Shown: one piece after another, positions 1 to 11,741 of the stretch
How positions within the stretch are numbered: the first letter of the stretch is position 1
How the letters are laid out: the number at the start of each line of letters is the position of its first letter
Assembly: GCF_000204055.1 (NCBI RefSeq)
Contig: NW_006768814.1
Span: 271,322 to 335,321, forward strand
Direction: 5' to 3'
DNA from: Melampsora larici-populina 98AG31
Taxonomy: Eukaryota > Basidiomycota > Pucciniomycetes > Pucciniales > Melampsoraceae
Length of the DNA: 64,000 nucleotides
Position numbers and translations under genes: made by a program
The notes under the pieces: model-generated
What the model was told of the DNA's origin: nothing
Databases searched by the model: none
Seen by the model: the letters and a program-made list of their open reading frames with translations, nothing else

Positions 1-875
1 CCCTAATCAAACAATCGGGTTGAATCATACCGACTGGGTTCACGCTCCCCCACTCAGACTCATCCATCTCATTTCAATCCTCGTAGCAATTGGAATCGAG
101 ATGGGCATGTTCATCCTATGCGTAGTAGGAGTCCTACCAAATCACCTCACGTTGCCAATTCAGCTTCTCCTCCTACTCGATTTGTAGATTTAACACCGTC
201 AGCTGACCGAGATACCAGTCCCAGAGCTAGTAGCTCATCCTGGATCAGTGCACCCCCAAGAGGACCGCGTGCGTTGCAAGGATCCTCCTCTACCATCAAT
301 ACCACAACTACTATGACTACTGCTACTACCGCTACGACCACTCACACTACCTCCGCAACCCATCGAGCAAATTGGCCACCTCGTCGCAGTAGTGCCGAAC
401 CTCAACCAAGTAGACCCGAGAGTGTCCCAACTCGAACCAACGTACCCCATCCATTTCCTCCTAGAAACACGTCAAGTTCTGGACGTGGTTCGATTGTAGG
501 GAGTACCACTTCAGGGCCTGGTCCACCTCATCCGACCTCTGTTCCTATTGGACCTAGAAGTAGTGGGATTCGAAATGAAAGAGCTAGATATGAAGGACCA
601 TCACTAAGTCCTTCTTCACATCGTAAGTTGTTTTCTTACCAAACTTGCTTGTGTACTGATTATTAACATGACTTTTTTTTGGTGGAATGATAGGTGTTCC
701 AAGAGCACCGGCTTCTATGTCTTCTTCTATACCAGCTACGTATGGTGGTAGTAGTGGTGGTAGAGGTAGAGCAAAGATCCGAGGATCAGCACATCAATAT
801 TGGGGTAATCCTAATGGTAATGGCAGTGGTAATAGAGGAGGAGGTAGTAATAGTAGTAGTAGAAATGAAAGATAA
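1..875 (+). CDS. 3' end of an unrecognised Ser/Thr/Pro- and Gly/Asn-rich protein
   Basis: Two exons are visible: one open to position 622 (it must begin after the in-frame stop at 4-6, perhaps at the acceptor near 56) and one from 694 to the TGA at 873-875. They are joined by an intron with donor GTAAGT at 623 and acceptor TAG ending at 693; the phase fits. The product is low complexity: Ser/Pro/Arg-rich, a Thr run, then a Gly/Ser/Asn-rich tail of poly-Gly and poly-Ser blocks. No domain is recognisable. It could be the disordered C terminus of a kinase or RNA-binding protein whose folded part lies outside the window. That it is coding is supported by the long frame and clean splice; the function is unknown. 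Confidence 0.55.
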
Positions 876-1939
876 AGATCGTAAAATATTGTTATTACTC
901 AAATCTCTGTTTTTTTGTTCACAAAAATCATCAAGTTTATATTTTTCTCTACGTTTGTTTTTTCTTCATCTATCTTGTTTTTTCTCTCTCAATCGATTTT
1001 TTTCGCTATTTTTCTGGGTTTTTTTTCTTTGACTCTTTTTCTCTTTCTGGTTATCATCTCTCTCTCACTCTCTGGTTCTTTTTCTTTATTCATGATGATA
1101 TTGATGATAGAAAAGTTTATATCTTTTTTTTTCTATTGAGAATGATCATTGAATGTTTGATCAATTGATATAAGAAAGAAAAAAGAAACAAAAAGTATTG
1201 ATTGGAATTGTATTGTACTTGGGTTTTTTTTTTGGTTACAATTTTGATTTTTGTTTTAAAAATTTGATAAGAAAGCAAAAGAAATTTATATAAAAAATCA
1301 AGTATATATTTTATCATAAATGGTTGAAAGCTTTGTCAAAAAGTTGAGCGTTAGATACCAATAAGTCTTTTGGTGGCTGTGTGTTGATGATATTCAAATG
1401 CCCAAGACTAAGGTTACACTGCAGCCAAGAGACGGCATTGATGATGTGAGTTATTAAGGGGTTATAAGGTGCATCTGGACTCTGGAGACTAGGACAGAAC
1501 CGTTCCCGCCACGTCTGCTGGCGTGAAGCACCCTGACTTCTGAGCCTGACTCTTGAGCTGTTATAAAACTCTGGACATTCGATTTGTTCAGGGATCTTCG
1601 TTTTCGCTGTGGATATTTAATTTAAACACTTGCACCCTTTCGGACGATCTCAAAACTTCGTTGTTTGCATGCGTCTTCGCCCTCAAGCGCGACATGTCAG
1701 GGACTAACACAACCTGAAACGTTCGACTTTGGTAAAATATCTCAGTGGGCCAATCAATCTGGAAAGGAAGGCTTGGAAGAACTCAAGGTCAGGTTAAAGA
1801 TGGATCAATTCCCAAGCAGTCCATGCGACACCACCATTTCTCAACCATCCCAAGTCATCGATTCGTTCGACCTTCATAGTCACCCATTCCTCCATCCACA
1901 TTTCACAATCATTGATCAGACGCTTCTTTTCTCATCACC
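876..1939. other. Intergenic; 3' UTR and promoter of the first effector-like gene
   Basis: T-rich then A-rich sequence (about 890-1320) follows the stop of the preceding gene and looks like 3' untranslated and terminator DNA. From about 1660 to 1939 the sequence is recognisably similar to 4220-4512, so the promoter and leader were copied with the gene. An open frame at 1665-1943 is not preserved in the second copy and is treated as non-coding. Confidence 0.5.
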
Positions 1940-3609
1940 ATGACCACCACCAATGTGCTCCTGCACTTCATGATGTACAGCCTTATGTGGCTCCTTTCAT
2001 CTCGTACCATCATTGCACCTTCGCCCGCAGGAATTCTCGATTTGGTACATGATAGCTCCTCAGGAATTGCTGAGACTCACGATGCGGGGGCTGTAAAGTC
2101 TACAATAGAGATATCTGGTGAAAGACTACCTCATTCTCAACCATGTCGTCGAAACCTCGAAGGATGTGGGTCATTCCTTGATAGGAAATCGCCGATAGCT
2201 AGAACGTCAGCAAGCAGTGGTGCTGGTCAAAGCTTAAAGCCCAATGAATACTCAGTTCTTCGAACTTTGGAACCATCCAAGTCGTGGAAAGTCTCAATAG
2301 TACTGAAAATGCGTCGGATCGAAGGAAAACTTCTGTTTGGGTTCTTTCCCAAATTAAGAGACAATTGGAATATCGGTAAGTCCTCTTTCTCACCTCAGGC
2401 TCTATTTTGGAATCTGAAGCTTACATAATGTTTCCCTGCAATCAGCACATGCAAATTATGAAGAGGTCCTCGCTGAGGTCATGAGATCCCAAAATTGGGG
2501 AGACGGAGGGGTTGTGGCCACGACACTGGCCGATATGAAGACCGCCAGACAACGCTCCACGAGTATCATTGGACTAAGTCCGGAAGTCAGAAGACATATC
2601 TCGAAGACAGCACTACCAAAATTATACCAAAATCTTGGCAGCGCTCTTGATCAGATATTGGATCATCTGATAGCTAGTAATAGAGGTGGAGTAGACGTCG
2701 AGGCCAAAATATTTATATTAGACAAATTGTTTAAAGCAGAACTTCAAGATCCTGAACTACTTCCGTATCTGAAACTCTCCAAAGAAAAGCTAGACTCCTT
2801 ATATAAGAAGTATCCACCAAAGCCGTCCACTGAGAAGCCCCAGAGCTTGATCAATACAAATATACCACCTCGCCCTTCTTTCTCGGATTTGAACAAACTT
2901 CGACAACTAACACCAAAACTAGAATCAGGTCACATCTGGGGATGGATGAATTGTAAGATTGATTTTGTTTCTTTTCTCTAGCTCGGGTTAGCTTATGATC
3001 AAAAATAACAAGGAACTCAAGCATTTTTTTGGGGGTGAAATTCAATTACCAGATCAATTTCTAGCAGAACAAAAGATTCTCGAACATATGAGAAATTTAA
3101 AAACCCCAGTGATCGATGAATGGAGTCCTATCGAAAAGCTCACGAGAGAGTTCAAAGAAAGCACCCAACAGTCGGCCTGGTTTGACCAGGAATTCCACCC
3201 AGAGAAGTTCAAAGTTTCCGATTACAAAACACTTGAGGAGATTGATCTACAGCGAAGAGCACTCATCAAAGCTGCCTATCGTCGGACTAAAGCTGGTTTT
3301 TATCCTCCTGGAACCGATAAAGGAGAAGTGGATTTCCTTCGGAACATTCAATTCGAAACTTTGACGATAGAAGGTGTTAGTGATCATTCAGAAGAAGTTG
3401 TGCATCTTTTAAAAGGTTCTATTGAGCATGGCAGTGAGAAGGCAAAAGCTTACTTGGATCTACTCGAAGCCATCCGATCCCCCGATTCGGCCATCGCACA
3501 AAAGACGTGGGATTCGAGGCTGTTGAGTTTGCGTCGAACGCCTCCGGTTCCCAAAAAGCCAGCAGCTGCTTCAAACCCGGCCGTATCTTCAGCACAAACT
3601 ATCTCTTAA
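1940..3609 (+). CDS. Putative secreted effector-like protein, copy 1 of a tandem pair
   Basis: Three exons: 1940-2375, 2446-2952 and 3053-3609 (499 residues). Intron 1 uses GTAAGT and ends ATCAG. For intron 2 the acceptor CCAG at 3049-3052 keeps the frame open in both paralogues, whereas nearby AGs meet stops. The N terminus MTTTNVLLHFMMYSLMWLLS looks like a signal peptide. The body is hydrophilic, helical-looking and rich in Leu, Lys and Glu, without a family I can name. The ATG at 1940 was chosen because the same start context (CACCATGACC) is kept in the downstream copy. Copy 2 starts about 2.57 kb downstream in the same orientation, with matching introns and promoter. Conserved frame, splice sites and leader make this a real gene. 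An effector role is inferred only from the secretion signal, duplication and apparent lineage restriction. Confidence 0.8.
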
Positions 3610-4512
3610 CGCCCAACAGAGGATCTTACCGCCACCACGAGTTAAGATTGGCTGTTAGAATCAGTAACGCAAGATCTTCCTGAAGGCTTTGATTTTCAAA
3701 GGCCAGACAGGAATCGGGAATTAGGATACATCCTCCCAAAAGTACATCTGTTGTGTTTCAGTTTAGGACTCGCCTGAAAAAGTCATTTGAATGACACTTC
3801 ATTAGTCTATCCCTTTCAAGAAAGTCACATTGTATATCATTGTCAGTCTTCGAATCAAGAAACCGATTCATTGTCTTTACACATTCTCAATCCGTAAAAT
3901 TTGCAACTCACACAGCTTGTGTGCTTCACCATTATCCATTTTAGTCGTCTCTACTCTGATTGAAACAGTTTACTTTCTTGCTGATGTGAGAATGATTTCT
4001 ATTTATGATGCCTCTGGGTTAATGGTGCTACATTTTTCACTGGGATGTTTGACTGAATCGGGTTAAGTCAAGCTTGACTCATTAGCCTTTTTTGCCTCTT
4101 GTTTGTGTCTTACGTCTTGATGAGTAAGTTAATTGAGTTCACACACACTTTTCAACGAGGAAAAATCAAGAGGAATGCTACTTGAGGCAAACCATGTACC
4201 CCAAACACGCTTCTACTATGTATGTCATCGTTGAAAAGCATTGACTTTAAGCCCGACATGTGAGGTACCACCACAAGCCGAAACATTTAGCTTTGATAAA
4301 GGATTCCGATGGACCAATCGATCTGAAAGAAGAAGCTTGCAGGAAGACAATCTCTAGTAGTCAAAGGCGGACATACCTCTATCCCCTGTCTCTGAACCTT
4401 TCTTGGCCTCCCTAAATCTGCCGCTGTTTTTCATCGCTCCCTTTGAAGTTTGAAGTCACCCGATCACTCCACATTCCCCAGTTATTTATTGGACGCTCAT
4501 TCCCTTACCACC
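3610..4512. other. Intergenic between the tandem paralogues
   Basis: No gene seen. 3610-4200 is the 3' flank of copy 1 and 4220-4512 is the duplicated promoter and leader of copy 2. A short frame at 3830-4066 lacks splice sites, homology or composition typical of a gene. Confidence 0.5.
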
Positions 4513-6280
4513 ATGACCACCACCAATGTGCTCATGCACTTCATGATATATAGCCTAGTGTGGCTTTTTTCACTTGACAGGGTCATTGCACCTTCGGTCC
4601 CGGAAGTGATGAATGTGGCTCATCAAAGCTCTGCTGGGATTGATGAGACTCACCATGCGAACATTGTAAAGTCTACGATAGAGATATCTGAATGTCGTCA
4701 AAGTCCCGAGCTCTGTGTGCAAGCCGTCGGTGGGGAATTATCCGCAGCTGGAGTGTCAGCAGCCACTGGTGCTGGTGAAAGTGTCGATGGATCCAAAGCC
4801 ACTCGAACTTTTGTACAACCCAAGTCATTGAAGGTCTCACTAGCAGTCAAAATGCGTCAAATGGAAGGAAAACTTCTGTTTGGATTGAATTCCGACTTGA
4901 GCGACAATTGGAATATTGGTAAGCACTCTGTCTTGAGTAAAATCAGGAATAGCTTCTTTATCACAAGAGAAAACTGCTGGGCTCAAGCTTACTTGTTGTT
5001 CGTCTATAATCAGCACATGCAGGTTATGAAGAGGTCCTCGCCGGCGTCATGAGGACCAAAAGTTGGGGAGAAGATGGGGCTTTGGCCGCGACACTGGCCG
5101 ATATGAGAACCGCCAGACAACGCTCCACAACCCTCCTTAGACTAAGTCCGAAGGTCAGAAAATATATCTCGAAGATAAGACTCCCGGAATTATACCAGAA
5201 TCTTCGCATCGCCCTGGACCAGGCAATGGATCACTTGGAAGAAAGAGCAGGAGGTGGAGCAGACATTCGATCCGAAATTTTTATATTGAACAAGTTGTTT
5301 GAAGCAGAACTTCAAGATCCAGAACTACTCCCGTATCTCAAACCCCTAGAAAAAAGGCTAAACTCTTTAAATCAGCAGCAGCCGATAACGTCTTTAACTG
5401 AGAAACCCGCGGCTTTGACTGGTGCCAGTCTACCACCTCGGCCTTCTTTGTCGGATTTGAGAAGACTTCGACAGCCGGTACCACAACTTCATGAAGTACA
5501 TGCAGCCTGGAGATGGATAGATTGTCAGTTGTTTCTTTTCTCTAGATTCTTACTTATGTTGGGCAAGCTTGCGTTGAAAATCACAAGGGACTCAAACAGC
5601 TCTGGTTCGATTGAATTTAACCACCAGATCAATTTTCAGAAGAGCAAAAGTACCTCGAGTTTGCGAGAATGTTAGGAGAGCCAGTTCTCGTTGAATGGAA
5701 TCCCATAGAAAAGCTCACTAGAGATTTCCGATCAAGCACCCGCCAAGCAGATTGGGCTGGATTGGCATACCACTCAGAGAAATTCACAGTTGCTGAGTAC
5801 AAGACACTCCAAAATATCAATCTAGAGCGAAGAACCCTCATTAAAGCGGCTGAGCGTGCGGCCAAAGCTCTTGATCATGCTACCGGATCTGATGAACATG
5901 GAGTCGATCTCCTTCGCAATATTTATTTCGAGACTTTGGTGATAGAAGGTCGTAGTGAACATTTAGAAGAAGTCGTGCATATTCTGAAGGGTTTTGTTCA
6001 AAATGGAGGTTCAAATGCACAACATTATTTACGTATACTCGAAACGTCTCGATCACATCCCATATCATCGGGTACTTACGGTTTGGATTTGATAAGGAAA
6101 CTTCGAAATATGCCTGTAATGCCCGAAGACCAAGTAGCTGCTTCAAATCCTATCATATCTCCACTACGAAAAAATCGAGGTGTGGCTGTCTCTGGGCAAA
6201 CTACTTTTTCACCGCAATCTAAGAAGCTTACCGTCGCCAATAGTGTCCCTGACAGCGTTGGAAAACCATTATTCTCATGA
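4513..6280 (+). CDS. Putative secreted effector-like protein, copy 2 of a tandem pair
   Basis: Three exons: 4513-4918, 5014-5523 and 5628-6280 (522 residues), with introns at the same positions and phases as copy 1. The N terminus MTTTNVLMHFMIYSLVWLFS is signal-peptide-like. Across exons 2 and 3 the paralogues share blocks such as TLADMRTARQRST, ELQDPELLPYLK and EWNPIEKLTRDF. The intron 2 acceptor at 5626-5627 is favoured because the next AG (5638-5639) would create a stop at the junction. The C-terminal tail is longer and diverged from copy 1. A third, inverted and broken copy of exon 3 at 14440-15040 resembles this copy more than copy 1. The function is unknown; secretion and an effector role are inference. 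Confidence 0.8.
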
Positions 6281-7540
6281 AGGCTCCGAATTTCCAGGGT
6301 CTAGTTGAACCGAAATACAGGTAAATTTCTGCGAAGAGTCAATTTGGTGTTTTTCAGCTTAAGCATCTGAAAAACCTTTCGAATGATATTTTGTTTTTCC
6401 CTTCAAAAAACCAGTTTATAGTATTTTAAACTTGAGAGCAACTTTTATTGTCTTGACACTTTTACAGTCCACCAACATTGTAAGATGTACAGTTTTTGTG
6501 CTTTGGAGTTATTGTCCTTATATACTTATCTTTACTTTCAAGGCTTGGTTTCTTTCTGATATGGTGTGGTAATGTTTATGTAGTGGATCTTGGCCAATTG
6601 AGATGATTGAGATAGCTATCCATCAGCAAAACTTGCTTTAGCACAGTACTTGTTCTTCATTCATATCCTTATTTTTTTGATGATTTGATCAAATTTATGC
6701 ACGGCTCCCAAATTTCACCCAAATACCTCGAGTATGCATATGAGGTGTGTGCCTTATGGGTCTATCTGCTCAGGATGTCTATGTGCGCGTCTGACTCTAT
6801 AGTGTGAAGAATACTGACATACAAATGCTTAGGTAAGTAAGTTGGTAGAAGAGTGCTCATCTTCATGACGAGCCTTGAATACTACCTTACAAAAGAACCT
6901 GTGAAACAAGTGGCAATGTCATCTCTGCCTAGCAAGCATGAATAATCTTGTTTGAGAGGTTCTTGAAGGAGAAAACTCAAAGTTTTTCTTCTGTTCTTGA
7001 ACTCCAATATTTCAACCTTCCCCAAAGCATCATACCTTCATTCCGTAGAATTGTGCATAAGCAATCATTGAGGTACTTACGGGTCAAAACATGCACAACT
7101 GAAAGACGAAAATGAGAAAACTTGGGCTTTAGATGCACAAGTCTTTGTTTATTCTTTCTTTTTTGACCCCTGCTCATTACCTGACTCTTGGCTCAGAATT
7201 CATTCGTTTGTCCAAGACTATTAGACGAATGGGGTAGCCGCGAGCTTCTGTTATGCGTCGTCAGAGACTATGTCATGTGTAATTGCATATTCCGATCAAA
7301 TGATCTCAAAAAATGTCCTTGTGATGGCGTAATTGATTATCCAATGCTCCTGAGGGATTCAAGGATCATGATATGAAGAACATGCTATTTTACAAATTTT
7401 GACAAGCCTGTAATGACTTTTTTGACCCGTCGACAGGTTAAGCTAACCCGACGAGTACGTTCTAGTTGAGGTTCAGATGAATCTGAAAGAGAGCAACACA
7501 GAACAGCTTCGGGTTTCCAGTTAAGACAACGAGATAGATC
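5640..7540 (+). repeat. Arm 1 of a large diverged inverted duplication
   Basis: This segment runs from exon 3 of effector-like copy 2 through the intergenic stretch 6281-7384 into the 3' end of ALKBH6. It matches, in inverted orientation, 15080 down to 13399 and then 8895 down to 8740. Diagnostic matches include the 3' flank of the effector gene (6400-6520 against about 14340-14240), the block at 7215-7375 against 13575-13400, and the ALKBH6 C-terminal codons at 7385-7540 against 8895-8740. Arms are clearly homologous but diverged by substitutions and indels. The unique spacer between them (about 7540-8740) holds the ALKBH6 N-terminal exons. No further gene was seen in 6281-7384. Confidence 0.75.
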
Positions 7541-8654
7541 GGTATACAATCCATCAAATCTTCTATTCGGTATGGCGTGAAGAAGATCAGTATAACAGCG
7601 TGACCGGAGGATAATCAGGGACCGACGAGGGACAAAGATTGAAAAGATAGGATCGGGAGATATAGTGCGGCCTTTGCTGATATCGCTACTGCAAATTGGG
7701 TCATCGGATGTAGGTTGAACAACGAGGGAAGGGACAGCCAGAGAGCTTGTCGTCAGACTCTGTGATGTGATAGAGTCATCATCGAGATAAGAATGAAAGT
7801 CGTAGATTGTATGCGATTCTAATGATAAAGTGGCGACAATCGGCAAATATGCTGGACCACTATCGAATGGGAAAAGGGGAAAATTCAAGTAAGTTAATGT
7901 AATACCTTATGCCACAAATCATTCTAGAAATGAAATGCGGAAGCAGACAAGTCAAACAAGACTGAAGATGATTTCGATCAAGGGGACAAACTCTTGGTGA
8001 GGCAGTATACCATCTGCTTCCGCTCCGATATATTCATTCACGAGACAATGGTTTGGTCGAATGAGTTTGTCGTCTGGAGACTCAAAATCATTGAATATGC
8101 CTAGTTTCGAGATGCGTTCAAAGACGTTGGGCCATTGTTGCGTCATGAATGGCGGTAAGGCTCTGGGAATCAACCGCCCCTTTGCGGTCAGAGTACCTCC
8201 CCAATGCATCGATCTAATAAGGGGGACGAATCATCGCAAGGAAGGAAGAATCAACATCTCGCTTTTGTAGAAGAGAAGGAAGTGCCGCATAGATATACGA
8301 ACCGACCTTCTTTGTTTAACGCGCTGCCAACCACCGGCTCGTAGTGAAGACGAGCCATTGGGTTGGAATACTATATTTGAATTACCAACTTCATCTATCT
8401 GACTTCAGTCCACATACATATATGAGACAATGAAGAACGAGGGAGCAGTTTGGAAGCAACGAATGCATTGATGATCAGTGACGACTTGTCATTGGAGGTC
8501 GAGTTTTTAACCCCAAGGGACGTCGAAGGCCGAACCCGCGACCAACCTTTTCAGATAGATAACTTTCTTCTGCCTCAGTGATGAAGTCAGGAATCAGGAA
8601 GACCTCAGGAATTGGAACAGCTAACCGATAAGCTTCGAGTAAGTTATTGGACAT
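7385..8654 (-). CDS. ALKBH6: ALKBH6-type 2-oxoglutarate/Fe(II) dioxygenase
   Basis: Four exons on the minus strand: 8654-8547, 8398-8307, 8213-7992 and 7859-7385 (298 residues, all phases consistent). The product carries the AlkB-homologue 6 signature in order: N-terminal PEVFLIPDFITEAEE; WQRVKQRRSMHWGG; the NHCLVNEY block; the iron-ligand motif HQD inside ILPHQDGPAYLP, formed across the third intron; LSLESHTIYDF; the PRRSLIILR strand; a later His in YTDLLHAI (likely third iron ligand); and the terminal RVSLTCRRV with the 2-oxoglutarate-binding arginines. Family members are Fe(II)/2OG oxygenases of the nucleic-acid demethylase superfamily; the exact substrate of ALKBH6 is less settled. The length fits. 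Its last codons lie inside the inverted duplication, and a broken copy of them is at 8740-8895. Confidence 0.9.
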
Positions 8655-8739
8655 TTGACGTTGAGGCGGTAATGATGCTTGGATGGCTTTGGATGGTCCA
8701 CTACTACACTAGGGTCCACTGGATAAGTCAAAACTTGAA

Positions 8740-8895
8740 ATGCACACAAACTGGAAACCCGACGCTAGTTTGCGTTCCGCGTTTTCGGATTCGGAACCTA
8801 GAACGTGTACTCGTCGGGTCTGCCCTGTCGACGGATCAAAAGTTACTGCAGCCTCAGGCTTGTCAAAATTTGTAAAATGGCATGATCTTCATAAT
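8740..8895 (+). pseudogene. Inverted fragment of the ALKBH6 3' end
   Basis: Read on the plus strand this stretch still encodes an NWKP...SDSEP...SGLSKFVK series parallel to the C terminus of the intact ALKBH6 gene (NWKPEA...SDSSEP...GLSKFVK), with frame-disturbing differences between blocks. It starts mid-gene, has no upstream exons, and ends exactly at the target site of the adjacent transposons. It is the inner end of arm 2 of the inverted duplication and is not expected to make a protein. Confidence 0.8.
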
Positions 8896-9176
8896 AAGGG
8901 GGCTCAAGTCAAAATCTTTGCGACCTTTTCGTAAAAAATGGGGAAAGTTTTTTACGGTACGGTACCGTAAAAACTTCTCCCAATTCGTAAAAAGGACCAA
9001 TTTTTTTTTCTTTCGGATCTCCTTCTGAGCAGCAAATTTACGCAAATTTGCTGCTTAAAAAAATTTGGGATGTCGTATAACATTTCCCAATTTCATAAAA
9101 TTTTGCGTAAATTTTATGAATTTGGGAAAAGTTTTTTATGATGAAAGTAGTAAAAAAATTTGACTTGAGCCCCCCT
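8896..9176. mobile_element. MITE of the AAGGGG-TIR family, flanked by AAT
   Basis: The left end AAGGGGGCTCAAGTCAAA is mirrored at the right end by TTTGACTTGAGCCCCCCT, with AAT on both sides (8893-8895 and 9177-9179). The interior is AT-rich with smaller palindromes and has no coding capacity. The ends resemble those of the neighbouring 9180-13395 element and of the element at 18427-18827, so all three probably use the same transposase. The right-hand AAT is also the left target duplication of the next element: the two insertions sit back to back with no other base between them. Confidence 0.8.
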
Positions 9177-9688
9177 AATAAGGGGTTTCAAGTTCGAAAT
9201 TTTACGCAATTATACGCTCAAAAAACTTTCCCGTTGTTGTAAATTTTACGTAAAATAATTTTAAAACGGCAGACCTTTTTACGTCTGCCGTTTTAAAATT
9301 AGCGTAAATATACGTAAATATACGCTTTACGAAAACAATCCGGTCAAGTTTTGACCAGATTTGACCCCGGTACTCCAGTTTGGAAGACCAAAACACCCCG
9401 TGACCGCAAACTCACTTTAACCCTGTTGACCATTTCACTTTGAACCGGTTGACCACCAACTATTAATCAAACCACTCTTCCTTCTCATCCTCGATTTCTA
9501 TTACGATCCAACTTTCACCAACATCTATTCAATAATATTCAATTGAAATCATTTTTGAATCTTTGTTTCTTTCAATCAAGGCTTTGAGGCAATCAAATGT
9601 GTTCAAGTCCATATTAAGTAAGTAAAAGAGAATCATGAACGAAGAATGGAGGTCCTTTCTAATCAATGTCTTGATATCTATTTGAAGG

Positions 9689-11440
9689 ATGCCACGACGA
9701 TCAAAGGATCAGATTGCAGCGGACTGTGGCTTGTTACCTGGACAAAAACCCACAGCACTTCAAGTTCGACAATCTAAAGAGACTGCAAGAACTCGCGAGA
9801 CCTCTGCTAGTACCTCCAAACCTCAACCACCTAAGCGACCTAAAGTGAAGGTTCCTCAATCTAAGCCAGCTATCTTCGCCTCGGAATCTAAGCCAGCTAT
9901 CGTCGCCACCCAATCTAAGCCAGCTATCGTCGCCACCCAATCTAAGCCAGCTATTGTCGCCACCCAATCTAAGCAATCCTCGAAGCCAAAAGTGGCAGTT
10001 ACAAACAAAGATATTGAATCTGAAGAAACTGAACTGAAAGAAACTGCTTACAACAGCCCACGCTTTGACAATGATGACTTGGATCACCTGCTCGGATTGA
10101 TGGCCATGCAAGAAAACCAAGATTGCCTCTTCGGCTCTGGCAGCATAACCGCCGTGGATGGAACGACTCGAGCAGGCTGTTGGGAAACTCTGGCAACCTT
10201 GATGAATGTATTTCATAACAATCGGAACAAGAAGTCATCAGCTCGTGCAACCAACAAAATGAAACTCAACGGTCCTGGAATGATGAAGAGATGGAGAACG
10301 ATCAAAGACAAATACATCAAAACAAAACGATACTTTGACAGGAGTACGGGTTCAGGTTTACTCGATAAAGATTATGAAAATGGCATTGATACAACTGAGA
10401 AAAAGAAGGAACAGATGTGCCCAAGATTCCAGATGATCCACGACATTTACGGTCACAAAGCTAATATAACTCCTCATGCGATACTCGATACGGTTCAATC
10501 TAAGGACCTATCAATCAATTCTCACAATCCAACTCTAGAGGACTCGGTCATTGATCCAAACTTGGATGCCGAGTTTCATTACAACCCAAAAGCAACGACG
10601 TTGGCACCTCAAAACAACCTTGAAGATCTGTTACCTGATCGATCTCCACCACCACTTGATGATTTGATGGACTTTGAAGGCGAAGAAAACGATGAAATCT
10701 TGTCAGGAAGTTCAGATGGAAGACTTGAATTACCGCTGCCTGAACTTGAACATAATGAAGATCATGATAACTACTTTCGATCTTCAACTCCTGATTTACC
10801 TCATCCTGAATCGCCCAATCCTGAGTTACCTCATCCTGAATCACCCACTCCTGATTTACCTCATCCTGAATCACCCAATCCTGAATCCGATCTGCAATCA
10901 GCAAATGAAGATGGAGCACAATCAATTAGAAAGGCTACCAGGACGGCGAAGAAGCGCAAGCGAGGCGCTGAACCAGTTGGAAATCGACCAATGAAACCCT
11001 TACCTGCTGTCGATCCTAATCCCGGCCGCCGCAAAGCACCAGTAGCGGCGCTTGTCAAAGATCGAGATGAGAAGAGATTTGAGTTTTTTGATCGCAAGAC
11101 CGAAGAGAAGAAGCGAAATGAAGAAAATCAGCTTAGATCTCAAGCCAACATAGCTGAGAATGCTTTGAAATGGGATAAAGAGAAATATGAAGCAGCCCGT
11201 CTAGATTCTCAGAGTGCGGACGCTAAAAAAGCTCAACTTGAAAGCGAACTTGCTGACAAGAACATCAACTGGGAGAGAGAAAAGTTCAACAAAGAAAATT
11301 CGAGATTAGTTCAAGCTGAAGAGGACCGAGCTGAACAAGAAAGAATCAAAACTCTTCGTGAAGTGATGGAAGCATGTCAAGTCAAAGGAATGTCTATTCA
11401 AGAGATCAAAGAATATATGGAACTTTTATTTTCCAAGTGA
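9689..11440 (+). CDS. Harbinger accessory (Myb/SANT-like) protein
   Basis: One open frame of 583 residues. Residues 1-110 are basic and contain a tandem repeat of a SKPAIVATQ unit (four copies, encoded at about 9867-9975). Residues about 130-260 hold a SANT/Myb-like region of the type found beside Harbinger transposases, with the FGSGSITAVDG, AGCWETLATLMNVF and GPGMMKRWRTIKDKY blocks. A Pro/Glu/Ser-rich section follows with repeats of PDLPHPESPNPE at about 10790-10885. The basic cluster AKKRKRG could be a nuclear signal, and the last 130 residues are charged and coiled-coil-like. In known Harbinger systems such a partner carries the transposase into the nucleus and binds subterminal DNA. The frame has no stop, in contrast to the transposase. 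Confidence 0.8.
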   Translation: MPRRSKDQIAADCGLLPGQKPTALQVRQSKETARTRETSASTSKPQPPKRPKVKVPQSKPAIFASESKPAIVATQSKPAIVATQSKPAIVATQSKQSSKPKVAVTNKDIESEETELKETAYNSPRFDNDDLDHLLGLMAMQENQDCLFGSGSITAVDGTTRAGCWETLATLMNVFHNNRNKKSSARATNKMKLNGPGMMKRWRTIKDKYIKTKRYFDRSTGSGLLDKDYENGIDTTEKKKEQMCPRFQMIHDIYGHKANITPHAILDTVQSKDLSINSHNPTLEDSVIDPNLDAEFHYNPKATTLAPQNNLEDLLPDRSPPPLDDLMDFEGEENDEILSGSSDGRLELPLPELEHNEDHDNYFRSSTPDLPHPESPNPELPHPESPTPDLPHPESPNPESDLQSANEDGAQSIRKATRTAKKRKRGAEPVGNRPMKPLPAVDPNPGRRKAPVAALVKDRDEKRFEFFDRKTEEKKRNEENQLRSQANIAENALKWDKEKYEAARLDSQSADAKKAQLESELADKNINWEREKFNKENSRLVQAEEDRAEQERIKTLREVMEACQVKGMSIQEIKEYMELLFSK

Positions 11441-11741
11441 TGTATGTTAACTATTCCAAAAAGAATTCTTTTCCAAGCAAATATTCAACTTTTATTTTCC
11501 AAGTGATGTATCTTAACTATTCTGATGTATGTTAACTATTCCCAAAAGAAATCTTTTCCAAGCAAATATTCAACTTATCTCTCTTTGTATGACTGCGCTT
11601 ATATTTCCTTTGTATCAGACTTGATATAGTCAAAATCAAAATTTGTTTTGAAATTAAAATTATCATTAGGTTTGGATTGTGTAAATGATCATAACAGAGA
11701 GATTGAGGTGAACATTAATCAGGTCTACTGTAAAACAATTG

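Noticed and set aside
694..1032. Hydrophobic Leu/Phe-rich frame
   Set aside because: It is a shifted reading of the real exon followed by T-rich 3' UTR; composition alone produces it.
1665..1943. 92-codon frame upstream of the first effector-like gene
   Set aside because: The matching region before the second copy has an early stop and indels, so it behaves as promoter or leader DNA.
7188..7376. 62-codon plus-strand gene before ALKBH6
   Set aside because: The conserved frame between the arms is a different one and stops early here; this frame is not preserved in arm 2.
9734..10216. Minus-strand frame with repeats inside the Harbinger accessory gene
   Set aside because: Antisense shadow of the tandem SKPAIVATQ repeats on the plus strand.
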